A stretch of 64,000 nucleotides of DNA from the NCBI GenBank assembly GCA_045612845.1, contig JAZKZV010000012.1, positions 1 to 64,000 of the forward strand, in the 5' to 3' direction. The stretch comes from Ornithomonoglobus_A sp045612845. GTDB lineage: Bacteria > Bacillota > Clostridia > UBA1381. Every line of letters starts with the position of its first letter. The first letter of the stretch is position 1. Position numbers and translations under genes: made by a program. Positions 1 through 7,745 of this stretch are shown one piece after another. The notes below the pieces were generated by a model that was not told the origin of the DNA, did not search any database, and saw nothing but the letters and a program-made list of their open reading frames with translations.

Positions 1-339
1 AATCAAAAGAAATTCAAGCGTGCTTATAGTAAAGAATGGTTAGGATATGTGTTAGTTGATGAACTTGGCGGTCTGATATTACCAAATTATATAACGGGTG
101 CTTGGGCATCATGTGTTGAAAAACACGGTTTGCGTAAAATAAGATTCCACGATTTAAGACATACTTGTGCTTCCTTACTTTTGAATAAAGGAAAACATAA
201 TGGAATTACTCTTAAAGATATTCAGGTTTGGTTAGGTCATAGTGATTTTTCAACAACCGCAAATATCTATTCACATTTAGATGCGAGTTCGAAAGTTTCT
301 TCATTGGATACTCTTTCAAATATTGTAAGTATAGAATAA
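1..339 (+). CDS. Tyrosine recombinase/integrase, C-terminal fragment (5' end outside window)
   Basis: The open frame is already running at base 1, so only the last 112 residues are visible. They carry the C-terminal catalytic half of the phage-integrase (tyrosine recombinase) family: the HDLRHT motif with the second catalytic arginine, the LGHSD motif, and the nucleophilic tyrosine in the context TTANIYSHL. These enzymes cut and rejoin DNA at attachment sites, often in tRNA genes. The gene ends 34 bp from the 3' end of a tRNA-Ser gene that faces it, a common layout at the end of an integrated element. The rest of the element would lie to the left of the window. The family is clear. Whether the full gene is intact cannot be seen. 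Confidence 0.9.
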   Translation, partial: NQKKFKRAYSKEWLGYVLVDELGGLILPNYITGAWASCVEKHGLRKIRFHDLRHTCASLLLNKGKHNGITLKDIQVWLGHSDFSTTANIYSHLDASSKVSSLDTLSNIVSIE

Positions 340-340
340 A

Positions 341-370
341 AGAGAGGCTTTTCAGACGAAAACCCTCTCT
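341..370. terminator. Hairpin between integrase and tRNA-Ser, probably bidirectional
   Basis: A 7-bp stem (AGAGAGG/CCTCTCT) is extended by a TTTT/AAAA pairing around a short loop. Read on the minus strand it is followed by TTTATT, so it best fits termination of the tRNA-Ser transcript. It may also stop the integrase transcript. Confidence 0.6.
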
Positions 371-372
371 CA

Positions 373-463
373 TGGCGGAGAAGGTGGGATTCGAACCCAC
401 GGTACCATTTCTGGTACACTCGATTTCGAGTCGAGGCCGTTATAACCACTTCGATACTTCTCC
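373..463 (-). tRNA. tRNA-Ser (anticodon CGA), CCA encoded
   Basis: The minus strand folds as a 91-nt class II tRNA. The acceptor stem is GGAGAAG/CTTCTCC, and a long variable arm (GTACC/GGTAC) is present. The T-arm is GTGGG/CCCAC with loop TTCGAAT, and the 3' end GCCA is encoded. The anticodon stem CTCGA/TCGAG holds the loop CTCGAAA, giving anticodon CGA, which reads the Ser codon UCG. No convincing promoter lies directly upstream. The nearest one on this strand is at 686-714, beyond a decayed tRNA-Ser copy. Confidence 0.95.
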
Positions 464-574
464 CAATGTATTTAACAGCTCGTACAAAGGGTGCAAATCT
501 TTGGGAACACCCTTTGGGAACTGATAAAATCGAGTATATTAAATTTTAAAGAAACCTTGTAAAATCAAGGGTTT
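464..574. other. Intergenic spacer between intact and decayed tRNA-Ser
   Basis: No gene is seen here. The stretch contains two direct copies of TTTGGGAAC (around 497-520), and an inverted GTTCCCAAA-like copy lies at about 587-594 in the decayed tRNA. This could be rearrangement debris from integration at the tRNA locus. Confidence 0.4.
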
Positions 575-646
575 GGAGCGATTCGAGTTCCCAAAACACA
601 AAAGTATTTCGAGTCATGTCCGTTATGATCACTTCGATACCACTCC
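575..646 (-). pseudogene. Decayed tRNA-Ser(CGA) copy
   Basis: The minus strand starts with GGAGTGGTATCGAAGTGATC and continues through a D-arm and an anticodon loop CTCGAAA that are nearly identical to those of the intact tRNA-Ser 110 bp away. The 3' half is damaged. The anticodon stem (CATGA) has no matching partner, the variable arm is missing, and the T-stem is truncated. The acceptor partner CGCTCC still pairs with GGAGTG. The copy is about 72 nt rather than 91 and has no CCA, so it should not make a working tRNA. It lies between a good promoter (686-714) and the intact tRNA-Ser. Confidence 0.75.
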
Positions 647-685
647 ATATAAAATATTATGATGTTATAACTGAACTGCTTATGT

Positions 686-714
686 ATTCTATCATATATG
701 TTTATTTTTGTCAA
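686..714 (-). promoter_or_regulatory. Sigma-A-type promoter for the tRNA-Ser region
   Basis: Minus-strand TTGACA, a 17-bp spacer and TAGAAT direct transcription into the decayed tRNA-Ser and then the intact tRNA-Ser. It is probably the ancestral tRNA-Ser promoter. Confidence 0.7.
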
Positions 715-778
715 GTGAATTTTATATTTTCTATACGTATATCCTTCCTATTAAAAACAAAGAATCTTTTTCTTTTTC

Positions 779-808
779 TTGACAAAATATATCCGAATAT
801 ATTATAAT
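779..808 (+). promoter_or_regulatory. Promoter of the response regulator operon
   Basis: TTGACA (779-784), an 18-bp spacer and TATAAT (803-808), about 90 bp upstream of the response regulator start. Confidence 0.75.
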
Positions 809-895
809 AATATATGAGTATGTGCTTTGTCTTATTTACAGACAAGGTGTGCAAATAATTGTAATTTTGCGGGCAGAAAGGCTGTGGGTTTTAGA

Positions 896-1576
896 ATGAA
901 AATATTAGTTGTTGACGACGAAAAAATAATGGTAAAAGGTATAAAATTCAATCTTGAGCAAGAGGGCTATGACGTTATTACTGCTTATGACGGAGAAGAA
1001 GCCTTAGAGAAAGCTCATGATAGTACCATTGATTTAATATTACTCGATTTAATGCTACCCAAAATGGATGGATTTACGGTATGTCGTTCCGTTAGAAGCT
1101 TTTCGAATGTGCCAATAATAATGATAACTGCAAAAAGTGAGGATATAGATAAAATTCTCGGTCTTGAATACGGCGCTGACGACTACATAACAAAACCTTT
1201 CAACGTAAGAGAATTAACTGCCAGAATAAAGGCAATTATGAGAAGAACAACACCAAAAGCAAAGCCTGTTTCGGACAAAGCATTTGTGTCGGGGGACATA
1301 GAACTTGATTATGATTTCAGACGTGTAAAGGTACGCGGTGTAATGGTTGAACTCACAGGAAAAGAATTTGACCTATTGGAACTGTTTTTGAAAAATCCGG
1401 GCAAAGTCTACACAAGAGAAATGCTGTTGGAAATTGCCTGGGGCAAAGGGAGCCGTGAAGGTGTAAGGACGGTGGATGTTCATATAAGACGTCTTAGAGA
1501 AAAATTAGAAACAAAACCTGCCGAGCCAAAATACTTAAGAACAAAGTGGGGAGTGGGTTATTATTATAAAAAGTAG
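896..1576 (+). CDS. OmpR/PhoB-family response regulator
   Basis: This is a DNA-binding transcription factor activated by phosphorylation from the adjacent sensor kinase. The receiver domain (about 1-118) has the acidic pair D7/D8, the phospho-acceptor D51 in LLDLMLPKMDG, T78 and K100 in ITKPF. A winged-helix effector domain (about 128-226) ends with RTKWGVGYYYKK. I start at ATG 896 (226 aa). A longer frame from 827 would add 23 residues not expected in the family. The sequence resembles the WalR/PhoP group of Firmicutes. The sensor kinase follows after 28 bp, so the two form a two-component system. The signal and regulon are unknown. Confidence 0.92.
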   Translation: MKILVVDDEKIMVKGIKFNLEQEGYDVITAYDGEEALEKAHDSTIDLILLDLMLPKMDGFTVCRSVRSFSNVPIIMITAKSEDIDKILGLEYGADDYITKPFNVRELTARIKAIMRRTTPKAKPVSDKAFVSGDIELDYDFRRVKVRGVMVELTGKEFDLLELFLKNPGKVYTREMLLEIAWGKGSREGVRTVDVHIRRLREKLETKPAEPKYLRTKWGVGYYYKK

Positions 1577-1604
1577 TTTCGCTGTTAAAAAGTGGGAAAG
1601 CATT

Positions 1605-3056
1605 GTGAAAACATTTAAAAACATATGTTTTTCTATGAGATTTACAATTACTGCAGCGTATTTTGCAGTAATATTGGTAACTCTGATTTTGATGTCTACA
1701 TATGTAGTTGGTCTTGTGAGCAATAACCTGTACAACTCAAAAACTGTAGATATGTTTGAGAAGGCTAATATAATTTCTGACGCAGCGTCAGAACAATGGG
1801 ATAATGATATAAATATTGCAGGAATGCGCCTTATGGATATTACAGGCAGAAGTCTTGCAGGTACTACTATACGATGTATTGTAACAAATGCATCGTATAC
1901 TGTTATGTATGATACAAATGCCGAATCGGGACTGATAGGCAAAGCATACATGCGTGATGAAGTAAAAAGGGCACTTGACGGTGAACAGTCGAGTATAATA
2001 AGCGAAGATGAAAATGCAAACTTTATAACTGTTTCTGTGCCGATATTTATAAACAACGAAATTGTTGGGGGAGTGTATCTGGCGCAAAACGCGTCAGATA
2101 TAGAGAACACAGTTTCATCACTCCGCGATTCGTTGATTTTCTTTTGTTTTATAATAGTGGCAATTATTGGAATGTTATCCGTTGGTATAAGTATTGCAAT
2201 AACCTCCCCGCTAAAGGATTTTGAGGAGATTGCCTCACAAATATCAAAGGGGGATTTCCAAAAACGTATAAAAAAGAAGGGTCTCAAGGAGTTTGTGCAG
2301 CTTGGCAACACAATGAATTATATGTGTGATGAACTCAACCTCATTGAAGAAAGACGCAGAAAGTTTGTATCTGACGTTTCGCACGAACTAAAAACACCTA
2401 TGGCTACAATAAAGCTTGTATGCGAGAGTATAATCAGGAGTGAGGACAGTAATCCCGAAATGGTAAGGGAATTTTTGATGGATATGTCTGATGAGGTTGA
2501 CAGACTTACAAGAATCGTAGAGAGACTCCTGGAATTATCCAAGCTTGACGGAAACAGTGCAACATTAAAGAGACAGGAAGTTGACATAAAAATAATGCTT
2601 GGTGATATTGTAAGAAAACTTTCTGATATTGCGCAAGGACAGAATATAACAATATATCGTGATTTTATGGATAATGATTATAGCGTTATCAATGCCGATT
2701 GTGATAAAGTATATGAGGCACTCTACAATATAATTGATAATGCAATAAAATACTCCAACGACAGTGGGTATGTAAAAATAGACGCAAAAGAAAATGAGGG
2801 ATTTGTAATACTCACAGTTGAGGATACGGGAGACGGAATTCCTGATGACGAAAAAGAACGTGTATTTGACAGATTTTACCGTCTTGACAACTCGCGTTCG
2901 CGCGATACGGGCGGTACCGGACTTGGTCTTGCAATATCCAAAGAGGCAATAATGCTTCATGGAGGAAGTATAAAAATAACAGATTCTGATGACGGCGGAA
3001 GTATATTTACAGTGATTTTACCAATAGGACAAGGCAGTGTAAAGGGGGATAAATAG
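1605..3056 (+). CDS. Membrane sensor histidine kinase (WalK/PhoR-like)
   Basis: This is the partner kinase of the preceding regulator. Order of parts: TM1 (about 16-38), an extracytoplasmic sensor loop (about 39-175, dCache/PAS-like by position), TM2 (about 176-200), a HAMP linker, a HisKA domain with the phosphorylated H260 in SDVSHELKTP, and a HATPase_c domain with the N box NAIKYSNDSG (about 379-388), the G1 box DTGDGIP and the G2 box GTGLGLAIS. The length (483 aa) suits the family. The start is GTG 1605, preceded by a GGGAAAG sequence. An ATG at 1635 is a possible alternative. The gene overlaps the next by one base, so regulator, kinase and the GerMN gene are one operon. Confidence 0.92.
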   Translation: MKTFKNICFSMRFTITAAYFAVILVTLILMSTYVVGLVSNNLYNSKTVDMFEKANIISDAASEQWDNDINIAGMRLMDITGRSLAGTTIRCIVTNASYTVMYDTNAESGLIGKAYMRDEVKRALDGEQSSIISEDENANFITVSVPIFINNEIVGGVYLAQNASDIENTVSSLRDSLIFFCFIIVAIIGMLSVGISIAITSPLKDFEEIASQISKGDFQKRIKKKGLKEFVQLGNTMNYMCDELNLIEERRRKFVSDVSHELKTPMATIKLVCESIIRSEDSNPEMVREFLMDMSDEVDRLTRIVERLLELSKLDGNSATLKRQEVDIKIMLGDIVRKLSDIAQGQNITIYRDFMDNDYSVINADCDKVYEALYNIIDNAIKYSNDSGYVKIDAKENEGFVILTVEDTGDGIPDDEKERVFDRFYRLDNSRSRDTGGTGLGLAISKEAIMLHGGSIKITDSDDGGSIFTVILPIGQGSVKGDK

Positions 3057-4009
3057 TGAAAAGAATAATTAACATTCCAAAGCTTATTATAACTCTTATA
3101 ATTACAACAGCTGTTTGTATTTCACTGGTTTGGGCTGTAAGCTATATGGTAGACATATTTGGTAATGGTATCAAAAAAGAATGTGAACTCTATTTTCTTA
3201 ACAGTGAACAAACCACATTGGAATCGGAACTGCGTGAGGTGCGTTATAAGGACAATGCAGATTTATGTATAAAGGTCATAGATAACCTTATAAAGGGTCC
3301 TAAAACAGTCGGCATCAGACCGATACTCACTAATGATGTAAAGTTTCTGACTATAGATATGAATGATAACGCAAATATAATCACAAACTTCAGTCAGGAA
3401 TTCATTACGGGAGACAGTACAAAGGATATGTTACGCGTGTATTCTGTTGTAAAAACCCTGTGTTCTATTTCGGGCATTGAGAGCGTAAAGGTAAATGTTG
3501 AGGGCGCGGACATTATAGCACCTGATGGTGAGGTTATAGGTGCATTAAAAGCAACAGATATAAAGCTTGTGAGTGATGTAAACGAGGGAGAACTGCACGA
3601 GGTTACATTGTATTTTACCAAACAGGATACAGACATGCTCTATCCCGAAAAACGCAGTATAAAAATTACAGACCAGAGACCTCTTGCGCAACACGTGGTC
3701 CAGGAACTTATAAACGGACCAAAAACGGAGGGCTTAATTCCGTGTCTGTCGGATTCGACCGTACTTATAGGTGTTACCATATCCGATAATAAATGTTATG
3801 TTGATTTCAAAAACGGATTCATATCCAAAAATTCCGGCTCGGACCAACACAAGCTTTTGGCAGTTTATTCGATAGTAAACTCACTTACAGAGCTTGATAG
3901 TGTCGGCAGAGTACAGTTTTTAGTGGACGGAAAAAGAATAGAAAAATTCGGCAAGATAGAGATGAATAAGCTTTTTGAAAGAAATATGGGTATAATTGCA
4001 ACATATTGA
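3056..4009 (+). CDS. Membrane-anchored protein with two GerMN domains
   Basis: The 317-residue protein has one N-terminal membrane segment (about 9-32) and no lipobox cysteine. The exported part consists of two related GerMN-type modules (about 60-165 and 195-310). Each shows the family pattern of a short beta strand, then L(I)xGPKT, then a later VYSIVNSL- or VYSVVKTL-like helix. GerMN domains occur in the B. subtilis spore germination/cortex protein GerM and in envelope proteins co-encoded with sensor kinases. The GTG start overlaps the kinase stop codon and follows AAAGGGGG. Translational coupling suggests it modulates or is controlled by the two-component system. Its exact role is unknown. 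Confidence 0.8.
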   Translation: MKRIINIPKLIITLIITTAVCISLVWAVSYMVDIFGNGIKKECELYFLNSEQTTLESELREVRYKDNADLCIKVIDNLIKGPKTVGIRPILTNDVKFLTIDMNDNANIITNFSQEFITGDSTKDMLRVYSVVKTLCSISGIESVKVNVEGADIIAPDGEVIGALKATDIKLVSDVNEGELHEVTLYFTKQDTDMLYPEKRSIKITDQRPLAQHVVQELINGPKTEGLIPCLSDSTVLIGVTISDNKCYVDFKNGFISKNSGSDQHKLLAVYSIVNSLTELDSVGRVQFLVDGKRIEKFGKIEMNKLFERNMGIIATY

Positions 4010-4030
4010 TACAAAAATAAGCTAAAACAC

Positions 4031-4059
4031 TTGAAAAACATGCAAAATAATGTTATAAT
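4031..4059 (+). promoter_or_regulatory. tyrS promoter
   Basis: TTGAAA (4031-4036), a 17-bp spacer and TATAAT (4054-4059). The predicted transcript starts near 4066, so the leader is only about 35 nt and has no room for a T-box. Confidence 0.8.
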
Positions 4060-4100
4060 ATAGCGTGATTGATTTTATAACAAATGAAAGGATACAAAAA

Positions 4101-5321
4101 ATGGAGAGAAATGTATTTGATGTGCTTAAAGAACGTGGTTTATTGGCACAAACAACACACGAGGGCGAAATAAGAGAATTACTTGGTAAAGAAAAGGTTA
4201 CATTTTATATAGGCTTTGACCCGACAGCAGACAGTCTGCATGTAGGTCATTATCTTCAGATGGTGGTTATGAGACATATGCAAATGCACGGACACAGACC
4301 AATTGCGTTGGTTGGTGGAGGCACAGGTCATATAGGCGACCCGTCGGGAAGAACAGATATGCGCCAGATGATGACAAAGGAAACTATAGACCATAACTGT
4401 GAAAAATTTAAGGAACAGCTCTCAAGAGTTATAGATTTTGGTGATGGCAAGGCAATTATGGTAAATAATGCAGACTGGCTCTTAGACCTTAACTATGTAG
4501 AATTTTTAAGAGATATTGGTTCGTGTTTCTCTGTAAATAAGATGCTTACAGCTGAATGCTTTAAGCAAAGATTAGAAAAAGGCCTTTCATTTTTGGAATT
4601 CAACTATATGCTTATGCAAAGCTATGACTTTTTGATGCTTAACCGCAAGTACGATTGTAAAATAGAGCTTGGCGGAGATGACCAGTGGAGTAACATTCTT
4701 GGCGGAATAGACCTTTGCAGAAGAAAAGACCAAAAACAGGTTTATGGTATGACATTTACTCTACTTACAAATAGCGAGGGTAAGAAAATGGGTAAGACTC
4801 AGTCAGGTGCAGTGTGGCTTGACCCTGAAAAGACTACTCCGTATGACTTCTATCAGTATTGGGTAAATGTAGACGATGCAGATGTTATAAAATGCTTAAA
4901 GCTTTTGACCTTTGTTTCTATGGAAGAAATTGAGAAGATGGAAAAGTGGGAAGGTAAGGAGCTTAACGAGGCAAAGAGAATACTTGCATATGAGGTTACA
5001 AAGCTTGTTCATGGCGAGGATGAAGCACAAAAAGCTAAAAAGACAGCAGAAGAAGTCTTTGCAAATGGTGGCGTTAGTGCAGATATGCCTACAACAGTGA
5101 TAGAAAATGTAGTTGGAATGGGTATGCTCGAAATGCTTGTAAAAACAGGACTTTTCAAATCCAACGGAGAGGCAAGACGTCTTATTGCAGATGGCGGTCT
5201 TAGCATAAACGGAGAGAAGTACAAAGATGTTTCGGGAACAGTAAGTGCCGATATGGTTACAGAAGATGGAATTATCATAAAAAAAGGTAAAAAGGTATTC
5301 CACAGAGTAGTTACTGAATAA
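4101..5321 (+). CDS. tyrS: Tyrosyl-tRNA synthetase
   Basis: The enzyme attaches tyrosine to tRNA-Tyr in the cytoplasm. The class I Rossmann domain has the HIGH-type motif HVGH (47-50, in PTADSLHVGH) and the KMSKS-type loop KMGKT (229-233). The tyrosine-binding region includes GGDDQWSN (191-198). An S4 RNA-binding domain occupies about 340-406. I choose ATG 4101 (406 aa) because AAAGGAT lies at the right distance upstream. The longer frame from GTG 4065 would begin before the predicted transcription start. It is monocistronic, ending at a hairpin. The family is certain. Confidence 0.97.
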   Translation: MERNVFDVLKERGLLAQTTHEGEIRELLGKEKVTFYIGFDPTADSLHVGHYLQMVVMRHMQMHGHRPIALVGGGTGHIGDPSGRTDMRQMMTKETIDHNCEKFKEQLSRVIDFGDGKAIMVNNADWLLDLNYVEFLRDIGSCFSVNKMLTAECFKQRLEKGLSFLEFNYMLMQSYDFLMLNRKYDCKIELGGDDQWSNILGGIDLCRRKDQKQVYGMTFTLLTNSEGKKMGKTQSGAVWLDPEKTTPYDFYQYWVNVDDADVIKCLKLLTFVSMEEIEKMEKWEGKELNEAKRILAYEVTKLVHGEDEAQKAKKTAEEVFANGGVSADMPTTVIENVVGMGMLEMLVKTGLFKSNGEARRLIADGGLSINGEKYKDVSGTVSADMVTEDGIIIKKGKKVFHRVVTE

Positions 5322-5340
5322 CAAACAAGAAGCTAATTAA

Positions 5341-5370
5341 AAAAAATGAGGCAGTTTCCTCATTTTTTTA
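5341..5370 (+). terminator. Intrinsic terminator of tyrS
   Basis: A stem of AAAAAATGAGG/CCTCATTTTTT around a 6-nt loop, ending in a run of seven T. Confidence 0.85.
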
Positions 5371-5407
5371 ATAAAAAGTTCAAATATACAGATTAAGGAG
5401 ATTACAA

Positions 5408-6607
5408 ATGGGAAAAGCGCTAATAATAGGAGCAGGCGGAGTTGCAAGTGTTGCAATTCATAAGTGTTGCCAGAACAGTGATGTTTTTGAGGAAATATGC
5501 ATAGCATCAAGAACATTATCAAAATGCGAGGCTATAAAAAAACAGGTTGAGGGTGGAAAAACAAGGGTTTCCACTGCACAGGTAGATGCCAATGATGTCG
5601 ATGCGCTTATAAAGCTTATAAACGACTTTAAACCTGATATAGTTATGAATTTAGCACTTCCGTATCAGGATTTAACAATAATGGACGCATGTCTTGCAAC
5701 AAAGACACACTATCTTGATACTGCAAATTACGAGCCTGAGGATACTGCAAAGTTTGAGTACAAATGGCAATGGGAGTACAGAGAGCGTTTCGAAAAAGCA
5801 GGCATAACTGCTATTTTGGGCAGCGGCTTTGACCCCGGTGTTACAGGAGTGTTTTGCGCTTATGCACTAAAGCATGAGTTTGATGAAATAAACTATATTG
5901 ATATTTTAGACTGTAATGGCGGAGACCATGGTTATCCGTTCGCAACAAACTTTAATCCTGAAATAAATATCAGAGAAGTAAGTGCAAAAGGAAGTTATAT
6001 AGAAGATGGAAAATGGGTCGAAACAGAGCCTATGGAAATCAAACGTGTATATAACTTCAAGGGTGTGGGTGAAAAGGATATGTATCTTCTTCATCATGAG
6101 GAATTGGAATCTCTTGCTCAAAATATTACAGGTATAAAGAGAATAAGATTCTTTATGACATTTGGTCAGAGTTATCTTACACATCTGAAATGTCTCGAAA
6201 ATGTTGGTATGACATCTATTGAGCCTATTGAATTTGAGGGTAAAAAGATTGTGCCATTACAATTCTTAAAGGCAGTTTTGCCTGATCCTGCGTCGTTGGG
6301 ACCAAGAACTGTTGGTAAAACAAACATTGGTTGTATATTTATAGGTAAAAAGGACGGAAAAGAAAAGACATATCAACTATATAATATATGCGACCATCAG
6401 GAATGCTATAAAGAGGTTGGCTCGCAGGCGATTTCATATACAACAGGTGTCCCTGCAATGATTGGTGCGGCAATGGTTCTTACAGGCAAGTGGTGTAAGC
6501 CCGGCGTTTATAATGTAGAGGAATTTGACCCGGACCCATTCATGGAAGAGCTAAACAAATTCGGTCTTCCGTGGGAAGAAGACTTTAACCCTGTATTGGT
6601 AGATTGA
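5408..6607 (+). CDS. Carboxynorspermidine/carboxyspermidine dehydrogenase (saccharopine dehydrogenase family)
   Basis: This enzyme reductively condenses aspartate semialdehyde with a diamine (putrescine or diaminopropane), using NAD(P)H, to form carboxyspermidine or carboxynorspermidine. It is the first step of the SAM-independent polyamine route. The 399-aa protein has the N-terminal dinucleotide-binding motif GAGGVA (8-13) and the family features GSGFDPGVTGVF and DHQECYKEVGSQAISYTTG. The start follows AAGGAG at good spacing. The decarboxylase gene begins 1 bp after its stop, which strongly supports this assignment over lysine-pathway saccharopine dehydrogenase. Which diamine is used cannot be read from the sequence. 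Confidence 0.9.
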   Translation: MGKALIIGAGGVASVAIHKCCQNSDVFEEICIASRTLSKCEAIKKQVEGGKTRVSTAQVDANDVDALIKLINDFKPDIVMNLALPYQDLTIMDACLATKTHYLDTANYEPEDTAKFEYKWQWEYRERFEKAGITAILGSGFDPGVTGVFCAYALKHEFDEINYIDILDCNGGDHGYPFATNFNPEINIREVSAKGSYIEDGKWVETEPMEIKRVYNFKGVGEKDMYLLHHEELESLAQNITGIKRIRFFMTFGQSYLTHLKCLENVGMTSIEPIEFEGKKIVPLQFLKAVLPDPASLGPRTVGKTNIGCIFIGKKDGKEKTYQLYNICDHQECYKEVGSQAISYTTGVPAMIGAAMVLTGKWCKPGVYNVEEFDPDPFMEELNKFGLPWEEDFNPVLVD

Positions 6608-6608
6608 T

Positions 6609-7727
6609 ATGGATTTTAAAAATAAAGTAAACACTCCTGCATATGTTATAGACGAGAAAGCGCTAATAAAAAATTGCAAGGTGCTCGAATATGTGCAAAA
6701 AAAGACGGGCGCAAAAATAATGCTTGCACAAAAGGCATATTCTAACTATTCCACATATCCACTGCTAAGAAAATACCTTTGCGGAACTTGTGCAAGCTCA
6801 TTGAACGAGGCGAGACTTGGTGCGGAAGAATTTGGCGGTGAAGTACATATCTTCAGTGCAGCATATAAGGATAGTGAGTTTGACGAAATTGTAAAGCTTT
6901 GCGACCATATTGTATTCAACACGCCATCTCAACTTAAAAAATTTTATAACAGAACAGAGGGAAAGTCGTGCGGACTCAGAATAAATCCTGAGTATAGCGA
7001 AATAGAAACTGACCTTTATAATCCGTGTTTTAAACATTCACGACTTGGTACAACTCTTGCTAATTTTGATGAGAGTATCTTGCCTCTTATTGAGGGATTT
7101 CATTTTCATACAATGTGCGAACAAAATTCTGACACATTAAAACGTACAATAGCAGCAGTTGAGGAAAAGTTTGGTAAGTATATGCACAATATGAAGTGGA
7201 TAAATTTCGGTGGCGGTCATCATATAACACGTGCGGATTACGATGTTGATACTCTTATAGAATGTATTGATTATATCAAAAACAAATATGACGTAGAAGT
7301 CTACCTTGAACCAGGTGAGGCGGTTGCATTGAATGCGGGCTACTTTGTCTGCGAGGTGCTTGATATTTCGAACAACGAAATGGATTTAATAATTACTGAT
7401 GGCAGTGCGGCTTGTCATATGCCGGATGTATTGGAAATGCCATACCGACCAAGGATTATTGGTGCGGGTGATGCAAACGAGCATAAATATACGTATCGTA
7501 TAGGCTCGCAAAGTTGTCTTGCAGGTGATGTAATAGGAGACTATTCGTTTAGTGTCCCCATAAATGTTGGGGACAGGTTAGTATTTGAGGATATGGCAAT
7601 ATATTCGATGGTAAAAAACAACACTTTTAACGGAATAAATCTCCCGTCAATTTACATCCTAAAAGAGGATAATACAGTTTCTCTTGTGCGTGAATTTGGC
7701 TATGAGGACTTTAAGGGCAGACTATAA
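6609..7727 (+). CDS. nspC: Carboxynorspermidine/carboxyspermidine decarboxylase
   Basis: This PLP enzyme removes CO2 from the product of the preceding dehydrogenase to give spermidine or norspermidine. It has the alanine-racemase/ornithine-decarboxylase type barrel (fold type III). The PLP lysine is K42 in AQKAYSNYS. The phosphate-binding glycine loop is NFGGGHH, a second pyridoxal contact is EPGEAVALN, and the catalytic cysteine is in GSQSCLAGD near the C-terminus. At 372 aa it matches NspC. It is almost fused to the dehydrogenase gene (1-bp gap), so the two are translationally coupled. No separate promoter is seen. Confidence 0.92.
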   Translation: MDFKNKVNTPAYVIDEKALIKNCKVLEYVQKKTGAKIMLAQKAYSNYSTYPLLRKYLCGTCASSLNEARLGAEEFGGEVHIFSAAYKDSEFDEIVKLCDHIVFNTPSQLKKFYNRTEGKSCGLRINPEYSEIETDLYNPCFKHSRLGTTLANFDESILPLIEGFHFHTMCEQNSDTLKRTIAAVEEKFGKYMHNMKWINFGGGHHITRADYDVDTLIECIDYIKNKYDVEVYLEPGEAVALNAGYFVCEVLDISNNEMDLIITDGSAACHMPDVLEMPYRPRIIGAGDANEHKYTYRIGSQSCLAGDVIGDYSFSVPINVGDRLVFEDMAIYSMVKNNTFNGINLPSIYILKEDNTVSLVREFGYEDFKGRL

Positions 7728-7745
7728 AAGAAAGGATAGATTATT

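Noticed and set aside
575..646. Functional second tRNA-Ser
   Set aside because: Anticodon stem unpaired, variable arm missing, T-stem truncated and no CCA.
616..807. 63-codon open frame on the plus strand
   Set aside because: Low-complexity, T-rich codons with no ribosome site. It overlaps the decayed tRNA-Ser and the promoter on the minus strand.
1535..2311. 258-codon open frame on the minus strand
   Set aside because: Antisense shadow of the sensor kinase gene, whose own motifs are unambiguous.
4010..4100. T-box leader for tyrS
   Set aside because: The predicted transcription start near 4066 leaves only about 35 nt before the start codon, with no specifier stem or terminator.
7728..7745. 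S-box (SAM) riboswitch before metY
   Set aside because: Only 18 bp separate nspC and metY, and no SAM riboswitch core is seen upstream of the operon either.
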